A stretch of DNA of 64,000 bases, from the NCBI GenBank assembly GCA_963832785.1, contig CAWHVF010000002.1, positions 124,001-188,000 on the forward strand, in the 5' to 3' direction. Numbering within the stretch: position 1 is the stretch's first letter; every line of letters begins with the position of its first letter. This document shows positions 53,646-63,352 of this stretch, piece after piece. The DNA comes from CAWBRT01 sp963832785 (lineage in GTDB: Bacteria; Acidobacteriota; Terriglobia; Terriglobales; Acidobacteriaceae). A model generated the notes under the pieces. The model was not told the origin of the DNA, searched no databases, and worked only from the letters and a program-made list of their open reading frames with translations. The translations under genes were made by a program, and so were the position numbers.

Positions 53646-54980
53646 TTATCTATCCGTGAGCACGGAAGCGCCGCTCATGCTTAAATCCAGGCTCGTGCCA
53701 CCTTCTCGCTTTTCCAGACGCCGATGCTCCAGCCCGGTATAGACCTGGCGCGGACGGCTGATCTTCTGTTCCGCGTCGGTGACCAGCTCCTGCCACTGCG
53801 CCAGCCAGCCGGCTGTGCGCGGAATGGCAAACAGCACGGTAAACATCTCCGAGTCGAACCCCATGGCTTCGTAAATGATGCCGGAGTAGAAATCGACGTT
53901 CGGATACAGCTTGCGGGAGATGAAATACTCGTCATTGAGCGCGATCTGCTCCAGCTCCATGGCGATATCGATCTTGGGATTGCGCCCGGTGACTTCGAAG
54001 ACCTGATCGGCCACTTTCTTGATCAACTTGGCGCGCGGATCGTAATTCTTGTAAACGCGATGCCCGAAGCCCATCAGCTTCTGCTTGCCTTCTTTTACGC
54101 CCTTGACGAAGGCGGGAATGTTGTCGCGGCTGCCGATCTGCTCCAGCATTCGCAGCACGGCCTCATTGGCGCCGCCGTGCAGCGGGCCGGCCAGGGCTGC
54201 GGCTGCCCCCGCCGTCGCCAGGAAGGGATCGGCCTCGGAGCTGCCCACCACGCGCATGGCGCTGGTGGAGCAGTTCTGCTCGTGATCGGCATGCAGGATG
54301 AACAGAATGTCCAGCGCGCGCGCCAGCACCGGGTGCGCCAGGTACCTCAGCACACTGCGCTGCCACAGCATGTTCATGAAATTGGCCGTGTAGCTCAGGT
54401 CGGGCTCGGGATAAATGTAGGGCAGACCCTTGCGATGGCGATAGGCGTAGGCGGCGATGATCGGCATCTTGCCGATCAGGCGGTAAATCGAAGCCATGCG
54501 GGCTTCGGGATTGCGGACATCTTTCGAGTCGGGATAGAAGGTGGATAGCGCGGCCACCGTGCTCACCAGCATGCCCATGGGATGGGCGTCGTAGCGGAAG
54601 CCCTCCAGGAACTTTTTAATGTTCTCGAAGATCGACATGCGGTAGCGGATTTCATGCATCCACTGCTTTTCCTGCTCGGGTGTTGGCAGCTCTCCATTGA
54701 TCAGCAGATAAGCTACCTGAAGGTAAGTGCAATTCTCGGCCAGTTCCTCGATATCGTAGCCGCGGTAGCGCAAAATCCCCTTGTCGCCGTCTATAAGCGT
54801 GATCCTGCTCTCGCAGCAGGCGGTATTCATGAAAGCCGGATCATAGGTCATCAAGCCGAATTCTTCAGGCTTTACCTTGATCTGGCGCAGGTCCGTAGCG
54901 CGAACGGTGTCGTTCGTGATCGGGATGGTATAGCTTTTGCCGGTACGGTTGTCGACTACGGTCAAAGTGTTCTCGGGCAT
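53646..54980 (-). CDS. gltA: Citrate synthase (type II)
   Basis: A 444-residue citrate synthase condensing oxaloacetate and acetyl-CoA. The three active-site residues are visible in GPLHGGANEAVL (His), MGFGHRVYKNYDPRAK (His) and YPNVDFYSGIIYEAMGF (Asp). N-terminal TYDPAFMNTACCESRITLIDGDKGILRYRGYDIEEL is typical. A good ribosome site (GAGGAG) precedes the ATG at 54980. It is a full-size housekeeping copy, contrasting with the short lyase-like relative at 8946-9743. Confidence 0.96.
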   Translation of the reverse strand: MPENTLTVVDNRTGKSYTIPITNDTVRATDLRQIKVKPEEFGLMTYDPAFMNTACCESRITLIDGDKGILRYRGYDIEELAENCTYLQVAYLLINGELPTPEQEKQWMHEIRYRMSIFENIKKFLEGFRYDAHPMGMLVSTVAALSTFYPDSKDVRNPEARMASIYRLIGKMPIIAAYAYRHRKGLPYIYPEPDLSYTANFMNMLWQRSVLRYLAHPVLARALDILFILHADHEQNCSTSAMRVVGSSEADPFLATAGAAAALAGPLHGGANEAVLRMLEQIGSRDNIPAFVKGVKEGKQKLMGFGHRVYKNYDPRAKLIKKVADQVFEVTGRNPKIDIAMELEQIALNDEYFISRKLYPNVDFYSGIIYEAMGFDSEMFTVLFAIPRTAGWLAQWQELVTDAEQKISRPRQVYTGLEHRRLEKREGGTSLDLSMSGASVLTDR

Positions 54981-55469
54981 GATGCTCCTCTTTCCCTGCG
55001 TGGCGCGTACGTGTACCCTGATCTACGCTCCGGCAAGCGCAAGCTGGGTAGCCGGCGAAGGGCAACTTCCAGTCACCGTGGCTGAACAGCTTCCATTTGC
55101 CGCAGGCCTGATCTGTTACTCCGACGTGCTCGGTTTCAATTGCGGGCCCCCACCCACCCTTGCCCCAAGATCGCAACAAATATTGTATCTAGCGGCGGCG
55201 GCGGACGCCAAGTTGCCGGGAGCCAGTCGTAGTGTCCCAAATTCGCCCGACTAACCGCAGGGGCACAGAGAAATGCAGGTCCCCAGCGAGCCTTATCCGC
55301 TCTGCGCAACTCTTGCGAACTCTGCGGTTGCTTCCAGCCGCTCCATTCCGCTGCGCTTTGCCCTCCAGCGCGAATGCGGCGCTTGCGGGGCATTTCGGAT
55401 GCGCGCGGGCGGGCCGGCAAGCGCGGCGTCGAGGCGGATGACTTCCGTAACTTGCCTGAAATCAAGGTG
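54981..55469. other. Non-coding spacer upstream of gltA
   Basis: About 490 bp between gltA and the PilZ-domain gene, which point away from each other. No supported ORF on either strand; short GC-rich frames are present only as chance coding. It must contain the gltA promoter near 55.0-55.1 kb and the PilZ gene promoter. I see no clear repeat family copy. Confidence 0.4.
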
Positions 55470-55847
55470 ATGCTACAGTCGAAGGCTACTATGGGGATGC
55501 GCCGAGAGATGCGCTTGGGCATTACCTTTCCGGTCCGCATTGAGGGCGTCGACAGTAACGGCAGGAAGTTTGAGTTAGACGCCATGACCATTGATGTCAC
55601 CGGAAAAGGTGCCCGTCTGCGCGGTATCACCCGTCCGCTGCAACCCGGCTCGACTCTCACCCTTATATACCGCTTGAACAAGGCGCAGGTGCAGGTCGTT
55701 TGGGTTGGCAAGCCGGGAAGCAGAATCCATGATCAGATTGGGGTGAAAGTGGCCGGAACCGGGGAGTTTAACTGGGGACGGCCTATGCCACGCATTCTCG
55801 GCGACGGCTTTCCCAGCCCGCAGGCAGAAGAAGACATTTGGCGCTGA
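55470..55847 (+). CDS. PilZ-domain protein
   Basis: About 125 residues forming a single PilZ domain. The c-di-GMP-binding elements are the N-terminal RREMRLGITFPVRIEG (R-x3-R) and ATIDVTGKGARLRG-like DxTxxG (TIDVTGKGARL). It ends in QIGVKVAGTGEF. PilZ domains alone act as c-di-GMP receptors for motility or polysaccharide control. The start is uncertain among ATGs at 55470, 55491 and 55497; the AAGG upstream of 55491 is the better site. Confidence 0.75.
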   Translation: MLQSKATMGMRREMRLGITFPVRIEGVDSNGRKFELDAMTIDVTGKGARLRGITRPLQPGSTLTLIYRLNKAQVQVVWVGKPGSRIHDQIGVKVAGTGEFNWGRPMPRILGDGFPSPQAEEDIWR

Positions 55848-56222
55848 CCGCTCTCCTTCGCCTTTCCTGTTTTCCCATACGTGCTCTACTCCACCGCATC
55901 AGCCTCCGCCGGCAGAGGCGAGCCTCCTCAATGCCTGGAACTGAGCTGGCGCGCTTATCGTATCGACTTCCCCGGCGCGCCTTCAACCGCAACGGCACGA
56001 CCGTAGCGACACTCTGCAAATATGTGCAGATTCCCCAGTGAACACGGCTATTGAAGCAGTTTTGGGCTGCAGTTTCGCTGCTGTACTTGCGCGCGCTGGC
56101 GGGATGGCAGTGCATATTCCACTTGACACTTGCCGATGCTACTGATGAAATTACGGCGGTAAACTCTGCATTTCTCAGAAAGGCAGTGCGGTCAATGGGA
56201 CCGACAAAGAGGAGGACCTTAG
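55848..56222. other. Non-coding spacer upstream of livK
   Basis: 375 bp with no family-supported ORF. The end holds the livK ribosome site GAGGAGG about eight bases before its ATG at 56223. Otherwise I see nothing beyond scattered short palindromes. Confidence 0.4.
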
Positions 56223-57557
56223 ATGAGGAGTGTGACACGACGGGAATTCGTGATTGGCGGCAGTGCCCTGGCGATGTCGCCTTGGATTGTATCTCCGGCA
56301 TTTGCCGCGCAGACGATTAAGATCGGCGGAGTCTATCCCCTGACGGGGAACTTGGCATCGACCGGCCTGGACTGCAGGCGCGGAGTCGAGTTGGCCGTAG
56401 ACATAATCAACGGCAAATACGATCTCAACCTTCCACTGGCCAAGACGGAGGGTTTGCCGAACCTCGGCGGGGCCAAGATTGAGATGGTCTGGGCCGACAC
56501 CAAAGGCGAGCCGCGGAATGGCCAGGCGGAGGCTGAGCGGCTGGTTACCCAGGACAAGGTTGTCGGCGTGCATCGGCGCCTACCAGAGCGCGGTGACCAA
56601 GACCGCCAGCCAGGCCACCGAGCGGCTGAAGATTCCATTCGTATGTTCCGACTCCTCTTCCCCCACGCTGACCGAGCGGGGACTTCAAGTATTTCTTCCG
56701 GGTCAGCCCGCACGACGGACGCTTCGCCCAGGACCAGTTCAGTTCCTGAAGGACCTGGAGAAGCGCCAAGAAGGCCAAGGTCGCAGACCGTGGCCCTGCT
56801 GTACGAGAACACCGAGTTCGGCGCTAACGTCGGCAAAGAGGAGCAGAAGTATGCCCAGGAGTTCGGCTACAAGGTGGTGGCCGACATCTCCTACGCGGCC
56901 AACGCGACCGACGTCACCAGTCGAGGTGGGCCGGCTGATCAAGGCCAATCCGGACGTCCTGATGCACGCCTCCTACATCACCGATGCCATCCTGTTCACC
57001 AAGACCTTCAAGGAGATGGGACTTCAACCCCAAGGGCTTCGTGACGATGGCCGGCTACATCGAGCCCGGCTATCTGCCGGCGGTGAAGGCGGACGGGAAC
57101 TACATGATCGTCCGCTCCACCTTCGCCCTGGATCTGGCCAAGAAGCAAGCCGCTGGTGGGCAAGGTCAACGATCCTGTACAAGAAGAAGTTCGGGATTGA
57201 CATGAGCGAGAACGCCGCCCGCAGCTTCACGGCCCCGTTCGTCTTCGCCGACGCCATCAACCGGGCCAAGAGCACGGACGCCGAGGCGATATGTGAAGGC
57301 GCTGCGCGAGACCAACATCCCCGGCGACCAGGTGATCTATCCGTGGAAGGGCATCAAGTTCGATCCCAAGACGCCAGCAGAACATCTATGCCATCGGCAC
57401 GCTGGTGCAGATCCAGAAGCAGGATTACGTACACCGTCTGGCCGTTCGAGTCGGCGGCCGAGCGCAGTTGGTGTGGCCGTTCCCGGGCTGGAAGCGCGGA
57501 ATAGTTTCATTGCGGCGGGAGGGCCCAAGCGGCGCCTCCCGCCGGATTCCATAAAAT
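56223..57557 (+). pseudogene. livK: LIV-type ABC transporter substrate-binding protein, multiply frameshifted
   Basis: Starts MRSVTRREFVIGGSALAMSPW, a Tat-like signal, then IKIGGVYPLTGNLASTG and MVWADTKGEPRNGQAEAERLV. Homology continues across three frames: YQSAVTKTASQATERLKIPFV, TVALLYENTEFGANVGKEEQKYAQEFGYKVV, DVLMHASYITDAILFTKTFKEM, ENAARSFTAPFVFADAINRAK and LRETNIPGDQVIYPWKGIKFD. About 13 frame changes (near 56571, 56686, 56742, 56767, 56784, 56921, 57020, 57146, 57174, 57291, 57374, 57432, 57465) are needed; most are repaired by removing one base. Amino acid conservation between them is high, so sequence error is a serious alternative to decay. Confidence 0.8.
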
Positions 57558-57568
57558 AAGGTGTCACG

Positions 57569-58431
57569 GTGGATCACGAATTAATACAGCAACTGGTCGA
57601 CAGCCTGCTGATCGGTTCCGTCTATGCTCTGGTTGCCATTGGACTCACGCTCATCTGGGGCGTGATGAACATCGTCAACTTCGCCCACGGCGATTTCCTG
57701 ATGATCGGCATGTTCGTCTCGTTCTGGTCTTACACGCTGCTCCATGTCGACCCGCTCTTTTCCATTCCCATCTGTGCCGTCGCCCTCTTCATTCTGGGAG
57801 CTGCTCATCTATCGATTTATCGTCAGCAAGGTGATGACCGGGCCGGTGCTGGCGCAAGTGGTGGTGACGTTCGGCGTAAGCATTTTCCTGGCCAACATGG
57901 CAGTCATGCTGTGGACCCCCGATTTCCGCCTGATCGAAAATCCGCTGCTCTCCGGTACCTGGAGCCTCGGGGGCATCCAGTTGAGCATCCCGAAGTTCGC
58001 GGCCTCTCTCGGCAGCGTCCTGGTCTACCTTGGCCCTGCTCCTGTTCCTGAAGAAGAGCAAGACGGGCAAGGCAATCCTGGCGGTGGAGATGAACCGCGA
58101 ATCGGCCTTGCTGATGGGGATCAACACCGAGCGCATCAATGCCCTGTCGTTCGGCATCGGCTCCGCCCTGGTGGGAATCGCCGGCGCCTTCCTGTCCATG
58201 TACTACTACATCTACCCCCAGGTGGGAGGCCTGTTCGGGCTGATCTCGTTCTGCATCGTCGCCCTGGGGGGCTTTGGTAGCATCGAGGGGGCGTTCATCG
58301 CGGGGATCCTGATCGGCTTCGTGCAGACCCTGGGCGGCTATTTCTTCGATCCGGCCTACAAGTACGCCATCGTATTCCTGGTTTACCTGATCACCGTCTG
58401 GATCCGGCCGCAGGGCCTGTTGGGGTGGTGA
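57569..58431 (+). pseudogene. livH: LIV-type ABC permease LivH, frameshifted
   Basis: Inner-membrane permease with the family N terminus GSVYALVAIGLTLIWGVMNIVNFAHGDFLMIG and the C-terminal LISFCIVALGGFGSIEGAFIAGILIGFVQTLGGYFF, including the EAA-like IVALGG-GS-x-G. Two +1 insertions (about 57799 and 58029) break the frame; repaired, it is about 286 residues. The GTG start at 57569 follows AAGGTG. It lies 12 bp after livK. Confidence 0.82.
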
Positions 58432-59453
58432 GGCATGCGGACCTTCACGTCGAGACAGGGTTGCGATGCTCGGCTGTTGTTCTGCTCCTCCTCATTGTGT
58501 ATCCGCTGATCGTCAGGGGCTCGTTTCCCGTGCACGTCATGATCATGGTGTTCCTGTTCGGCATGATGGGCGTGGCCTGGAACATCATCGGCGGTTACGC
58601 GGGGATGTTCTCGTTCGGCCAGGTGGCCTTCTTCGGGATCGGCGCCTACACATCCTCCTATCTGCTGACGGCCTATCATGTCAACCCGTGGCTCGGCCTG
58701 CTGGCCGGCGGGAGTACTGGCGGCCCTGGCCGCCGCCGCCATCGGCATTCCCTGCTCGAACCTGCGGGGCCACTACTTCGCCATCGCCAGCATTGCCTTT
58801 GCCGAGATCGTCCGGATCCACTTCAACAACTGGAAGCTGATCGGGGCGGCGGAGGGCTTGACGCTGCCCATGCTGCGACGAGTCGTTCAAGAACTTCAGT
58901 TCCACTCCAGCAAGGTGCCGTACTACTACATCATCCTGGCGTTCCTGATCCTCTCGCTGCTGGCGTGCTACCTGGGTCTCGACTTCGCGCATGGGCTTCT
59001 ATTTCCGCGCCATCAAGGAGAGCCACGAGGTGGCCAAGGTCCTGGGGATCAATTTCGTGCGCTACCGCCTGGCGGCCATCATGATCAGCGCCTTTCTCAC
59101 CGCCATGGCCGGCACCTTTTACGCGCAGTACATCCTGTACATCGACCCCGACAGCGTGCTGATCCTTCCCATCTCCGTGCAGATCGTGCTGGTCATCCAT
59201 GCTGGGCGGAGCGGGCTCCATCATGGGGCCGGTCATCGGCGCGGCCATCCTGCTGCCGATCTCGGAGGGAACGCGCGCCTGGCTGGGCTACAAAGGCACC
59301 GGCCTCGACATGATGGTCTACGGAACTCTGATCATGCTGATCTCCGTCTATCAACCGGGGGGCGTATGGGGATGGATCTCGCGGCTCGGCCGCAGGAAGG
59401 CCTCCGTACAACCGCAAGCGGAATCGCATGCGGCAGCGAAAGGGGATGACTAA
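58428..59453 (+). pseudogene. livM: LIV-type ABC permease LivM, frameshifted
   Basis: Begins in overlap with the livH stop (GTGA). Conserved parts: GMMGVAWNIIGGYAGMFSFGQVAFFGIGAYTSSYL, GIPCSNLRGHYFAIASIAFAEIVR, GFYFRAIKESHEVAKVLGINFVRYRL and LGGAGSIMGPVIGAAILLPI. Three frame changes (about 58714, 58976 and 59196) are each repaired by removing one base. Repaired, it is a normal-length permease of about 340 residues. Membrane partner of LivH and the two ATPases. Confidence 0.82.
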
Positions 59454-59483
59454 CTCGATGTTTCAGCACAAGGATGCACGGCC

Positions 59484-60223
59484 ATGAGCGCGGAAGCTCT
59501 CCTGGAAGTGCAGGGCGTCACCAAACGATTTGGCGGATTGCTGGCGAATGACGACATCTCCTTCACCGTCAGCGCCGGCGACATCGTCAGCATCATCGGC
59601 CCGAACGGCTCGGGAAAAAGCACCCTCTTCAATTGCATCACCGGCTTCTACCGGCCGGAACGGCGGGCGGGTTATCTATCAGGGCCGGGACATCACCCAT
59701 CTCGGCGCGGATCGAATCTGCAAGCTGGGCATCGCCCGCACCTTCCAGATCGTGCAGAGTGATCAGCGACATGACGGTGCTGGAGAATGTCATGACCGGC
59801 GCCTTCCTGCGCAGCCCCAGGAAGGCGGCGGTGCACGCGAAGGCGGAGGAAATTCTGAAATTCACCGGCCTGTGGGAAAAGCGCGATGTGCTGGCTCCCG
59901 CTCTCACCATCGCCGACAAGAAGCGGCTGGAGGTCTCCATGGCCCTGGCCACGCAGCCGAAGCTGCTCATGCTGGACGAAGCCATGGCGGGTCTGACTCC
60001 AGTCGAACTCAAGGGGATGATGGCTCTGGTCCGCAAGGTGCGGGAAAGCGGCGTAAGCCTGGTGATCGTGGAGCACGTCATGGAAGCGGTGATGGAGCTG
60101 TCGGACCGGGTCATCGTGATCAACTCGGGACGGAAGATCGTCGAGGACGCGCCGCAAGCTGTCGTCGTCAACCCCGAGGTCATCCGGGCTTACCTGGGAG
60201 AGCGGTACCATGCTCGAAGTTAA
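59484..60223 (+). pseudogene. livG: LIV-type ABC ATP-binding protein LivG, frameshifted
   Basis: The Walker A motif GPNGSGKST is in the first frame, with ALLEVQGVTKRFGGLLANDDISF before it. The Q-loop region and the rest continue in another frame: ARTFQIV, then VLENVMTGAF, EVSMALATQPKLLMLDEAMAGL (Walker B) and VIVEHVMEAVMELSDRVIVI. Two +1 changes (near 59655 and 59757) separate them. The signature LSGGQ-like sequence is degraded to KRLEVSMALA. Its 3' end overlaps livF. Confidence 0.85.
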
Positions 60224-60914
60224 GGGGCTGTCGGTAGGATACAAGGACGTGCTGGCGGTGCAGGATGTCTCGCTCACCGTGCAGCGGGGCGAAGTGGTGA
60301 GCCTCATCGGCTCCAACGGCGCCGGCAAGAGCACGATGCTGCGCGCTATCGCCGGCCTGCTGCGGCCCCGGCGCGGCGAGATCCTGCTCGACAACGAGCC
60401 CATCCACGTCGTCCCCCCTTACGACATCGTCAAGAAGCGCATCGCCATGGTTCCGGAGGGGCGGCAGCTTTTCGGGCGCCTGTCGGTCTGGGACAACCTC
60501 CTGCTGGGCGCCTACGCGCTGGATTCAGCTAAAGAAACCGAGGAGTCCCTGGAGTCCATCCTGCAGCTGTTCCCCTGGATCGGCGAACGGAAGAAACAGC
60601 GCGCCGACACCCTGAGCGGGGGAGAGCAGCAGCAGGTGGCGATTGCCCGCGGGCTGATGTCCCGCCCCGCTCTGCTGATGCTGGACGAGCCTTCGCTTGG
60701 CATCATGCCCAAGCTGGTCTCTGAGATATTCCAGCGCATCGAGGAGATACGCCAGAAGGGCATCACCGTCTTCCTGGTCGAGCAGAACGTCTACGAAGCC
60801 CTGAGCGTCTCTGACCGCGCCTACGTGCTGCAAAGCGGGCGGGTAGTCCTGGAGGGCAAAGGCGACGAGCTGCTCAGGTCCGACCTCGTCAGGAAAGCCT
60901 ACCTGGGCATGTGA
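60210..60914 (+). CDS. livF: LIV-type ABC ATP-binding protein LivF
   Basis: A 234-residue intact ATPase. Walker A GSNGAGKST, Q-loop VPEGRQLFGRLSVWDNL, signature LSGGEQQQVAIARGLM, Walker B LLMLDEPSLGI and the switch EQNVYEAL are all present. It pairs with LivG to energise the importer of branched-chain amino acids or related acids. Its start overlaps the livG stop. Unlike the four preceding genes it needs no frame correction. Confidence 0.94.
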   Translation: MLEVKGLSVGYKDVLAVQDVSLTVQRGEVVSLIGSNGAGKSTMLRAIAGLLRPRRGEILLDNEPIHVVPPYDIVKKRIAMVPEGRQLFGRLSVWDNLLLGAYALDSAKETEESLESILQLFPWIGERKKQRADTLSGGEQQQVAIARGLMSRPALLMLDEPSLGIMPKLVSEIFQRIEEIRQKGITVFLVEQNVYEALSVSDRAYVLQSGRVVLEGKGDELLRSDLVRKAYLGM

Positions 60915-60943
60915 CGCGGCCCTCACAGTCCAAGTAAACTTGT

Positions 60944-61024
60944 ATAAAGGTTTCAAAGTTTCAGAGTTTCAGGGCTAGATGAGTCTTTGATTTCTGTCCA
61001 TGAACCTTGAAACTCTGAAACCTT
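60944..61024. repeat. Foldback repeat between livF and the LarA-like gene
   Basis: The left arm AAGGTTTCAAAGTTTCAGAGTTTCA (about 60946-60970) is matched by the right arm TGAAACTCTGAAACCTT (about 61007-61023). Loop about 35 bp. It uses TTTCAGA words like the other arms in this window. Confidence 0.65.
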
Positions 61025-61046
61025 GCCGGCACGAAGGAGGTCTACC

Positions 61047-62471
61047 ATGAAAACTGAGGTGGCGCGGATCATTCGCGGGGCGGACCTCAGCGGATGGAAG
61101 AAAGTGGAAGTCGAGTACGGCGCGGCGGCCTTTGCCGTATGCGTGCCGCCCGGCTGCCGCATCCTGGAGATGAAAGATGCTGCGCCGCTGGCCGACCCGC
61201 GGGCGAGCATGCGCGTCTCCATAAATGCACCCATCGGCTCGCCAACGCTGCCGGAGATTCTCAAGACCAAGGGCAAGCCAGCCGATCAGCTCACGGTCTG
61301 CATCACTACCTCGGACATCACCCGGCCCGTGCCGTACAAGGGCGACTCCGGCATACTGCCGCCGCTTTTGCAATTGCTTCACTCCGCCGGGGTCCGCAAA
61401 GAGAACATCATCCTGCTGGTCGGCACCGGGACCCACCGGCCCAGCACTCGCGAAGAAAAAGAGGCCATGTTCGGCAAGGAGGTGGCGGAGCAGTACACCA
61501 TCGTCGATCACGAGTGCGAAGACCCGGCCATGCTGGTAGACATCGGCCGCACCAGGAGCGGCACCGAGATCCTCATTAACAAGATCTACTACGGGGCCGA
61601 CGTCAAGATCGCCACCGCCCTGGTGGAGAGCCACTTTATGGCCGGCGCCTCGGGTGGCCGCAAGGCCATTTGCCCGGCGCTGGTGAGCAAAAAGACCATC
61701 GAGAAGTTCCACAGCGCCCAAACCCTGGATTCTCCCCTGGCCACCAACCTGGTTCTGGAAGGGAATCCCTGCCACGAGGAGGCGCTGGAGATCGCCCAGA
61801 AGGCCGGCGTGGACTTCATCATCAACACCGTGCTGAACCGCCGCCTGCAACTGCTGGGCGTCTTTTCCGGGGATTTGCAGAAGGCCCACGCAAAGGCCGT
61901 CGAGCTTCTCAAGAACGTCGTGGCGATTCCCGTCGACCGGGAATACGACGTGGTGCTGACTCACGGCGGCTACGTCGGCATAAATCATTACCAGAACGCC
62001 AAAGCGGCCGTGGGCGCCATGCCGGTGGTCAAGCCGGGAGGGTTCATAATCATTGCGGCCTGCGAGCGCGACGACGACCCCGTCGGCCCTACCACTTACA
62101 AGACACTGCTGCACATGCTGAAGCTGCAGGGGCCCGACGGCTACATGTCGGCGCTGCTGCAGCCCGGCTGGAAGTTCACCAAGGATCAGTGGGAACCGCA
62201 GATGTGGGCCAAGGTACTCGCCAAAATTGGAGAGGAGAGCCTCATCTACTGTTCGGCGAACCTGCCCCGGAAAGAGCACCAGATCGTTCCGGGAGCTGCG
62301 GGGTGGGATTATCTGCCCGACCAGGTCGATGCCGATCACGCCGAGCAGACGCGGACCATGGTCCAGAACGCGCTCATCTACGCGGTGAACCATCCGCGAT
62401 GGAACGGCTCGGCCCCCAGCGTCGCCTTCATCAAGGAAGGGCCATACGCGGTGCCGGCCCGCACGCGCTAG
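61047..62471 (+). CDS. LarA-like lactate racemase family protein (DUF2088)
   Basis: A 474-residue protein resembling the nickel-pincer enzyme lactate racemase. Motifs include SDITRP (89-94), GTGTHRP (126-132), DH at 154-155, NK at 178-179 and VESHFMAGASGGRKA (193-207), the region holding the Lys and His that bind the cofactor in LarA. LarA-family enzymes racemise or epimerise 2-hydroxy acids. The cofactor-making genes larB, larC and larE are not nearby. A perfect AAGGAGG precedes the ATG at 61047. It follows the LIV importer and may act on its substrate; that is inferred. Confidence 0.85.
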   Translation: MKTEVARIIRGADLSGWKKVEVEYGAAAFAVCVPPGCRILEMKDAAPLADPRASMRVSINAPIGSPTLPEILKTKGKPADQLTVCITTSDITRPVPYKGDSGILPPLLQLLHSAGVRKENIILLVGTGTHRPSTREEKEAMFGKEVAEQYTIVDHECEDPAMLVDIGRTRSGTEILINKIYYGADVKIATALVESHFMAGASGGRKAICPALVSKKTIEKFHSAQTLDSPLATNLVLEGNPCHEEALEIAQKAGVDFIINTVLNRRLQLLGVFSGDLQKAHAKAVELLKNVVAIPVDREYDVVLTHGGYVGINHYQNAKAAVGAMPVVKPGGFIIIAACERDDDPVGPTTYKTLLHMLKLQGPDGYMSALLQPGWKFTKDQWEPQMWAKVLAKIGEESLIYCSANLPRKEHQIVPGAAGWDYLPDQVDADHAEQTRTMVQNALIYAVNHPRWNGSAPSVAFIKEGPYAVPARTR

Positions 62472-62555
62472 CCTTGGCAGCAGTGCCACCATTCCCGATG
62501 GCACTGCTGCAGGCTCCAAGAAAAAACAGAAAAACTGCCGGCGGCAGCAGGCCCG

Positions 62556-62703
62556 CTATATTTGCTGCTGTACCGCCTCTTTGGGGCGCTCCTGGCGAAC
62601 CATGAAGGTGAGTTTTCCGCGCCTGAACAGCAACAGCCAGATCAGTGTGGCGGCATTCAGAGCAAATATCATCAGGAACGCGACTCTGTAGCCTGGGGAT
62701 TGT
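62556..62703 (-). pseudogene. Possible 3' remnant of a membrane transporter gene
   Basis: A short frame reads YRVAFLMIFALNAATLIWLLLFRRGK followed by a basic tail VRQERPKEA, resembling the last helix and tail of an MFS carrier. Nothing recognisable lies upstream in frame, so if real it is a leftover. Equally it may be chance coding. It sits between the LarA-like gene and the terminator at 62808-62830. Confidence 0.3.
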
Positions 62704-62807
62704 AGTTGGCGCCCACCGCCGGCCATTGGCGGCCGCGGCGATCCGGTCCGCAGAAATAAAAAGCGCACAGTCGTTCCCTTGGGGAACGCCGTGCACAAAA
62801 ATGAAAA

Positions 62808-62830
62808 GGCCCGACTAAAAGTGTCGGGCC
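62808..62830 (-). terminator. Rho-independent terminator of the small secreted protein gene
   Basis: A perfect 8-bp stem GGCCCGAC (62808-62815) with GTCGGGCC (62823-62830) around a seven-base loop; on the minus strand it is followed by TTTT then CATTTTTG. It lies 56 bp after the secreted protein stop codon. Confidence 0.85.
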
Positions 62831-62885
62831 AAACGAAGATTTTTGTTGCTCACTCCTTCTGCCATCAGTCCGTTATGATCAGCTC

Positions 62886-63086
62886 CTACTGCTTGGGCTT
62901 CTCCGGGGCTTTCTTGTCAGTCTTGGCAGGCTTTTCCTTGCTCGGCTTCGGCTTCGGCTTCGGCTTCGCCTTGTCGGTCTTCTTGTCGGCGGGCGGAGCG
63001 GCCGGCTTCTGATCCTGAGCAAACGCCGGGCTCGACAACGCCACAGCAAGGGCGAGTGACAACAATAACGCAAGCTTACGTCTCAT
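62886..63086 (-). CDS. Small secreted Lys/Pro-rich protein
   Basis: A 66-residue protein with a clear signal peptide (KLALLLSLALAVALSSPAFAQ, cleavage after AFA) and a mature part of about 43 residues that is mainly Lys, Pro and Ala, with repeated KPKPKPKP and DKK segments. Such tails are probably disordered and highly basic, and may bind nucleic acid, LPS or peptidoglycan. The ATG at 63086 has GGGAGG six bases upstream. No family recognised. A clean terminator follows. Confidence 0.75.
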   Translation of the reverse strand: MRRKLALLLSLALAVALSSPAFAQDQKPAAPPADKKTDKAKPKPKPKPSKEKPAKTDKKAPEKPKQ

Positions 63087-63352
63087 GAAGTTCCTCCCAA
63101 TTGGGTGAAAGTTTTAATCATTATATCCAGCTACACTGAAAAAGTACAACAAATATTCGGCGGATCAATAGTTTCGAAGGTCCAGGCCCAACGGCCGCAT
63201 GCGCCGTGCGCAATCGGGCAAGCCTAGATGCACGCGCTTTCCCCGGGGCGAACCGGTGCTTGAGGCCGCGCCGGTTGCCTTCCGGCTTACTTTTCGATGG
63301 AAAACGCCACCTGCACATCCGGGGTCGCAACTGCGACCGTACCGTAGAGCGG

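Noticed and set aside
56223..60223. Quadruplet decoding or programmed +1 frameshifting in the liv genes
   Set aside because: The sites share no common codon, stop or slippery motif, neighbouring genes use normal frames, and error patterns explain the data more simply.
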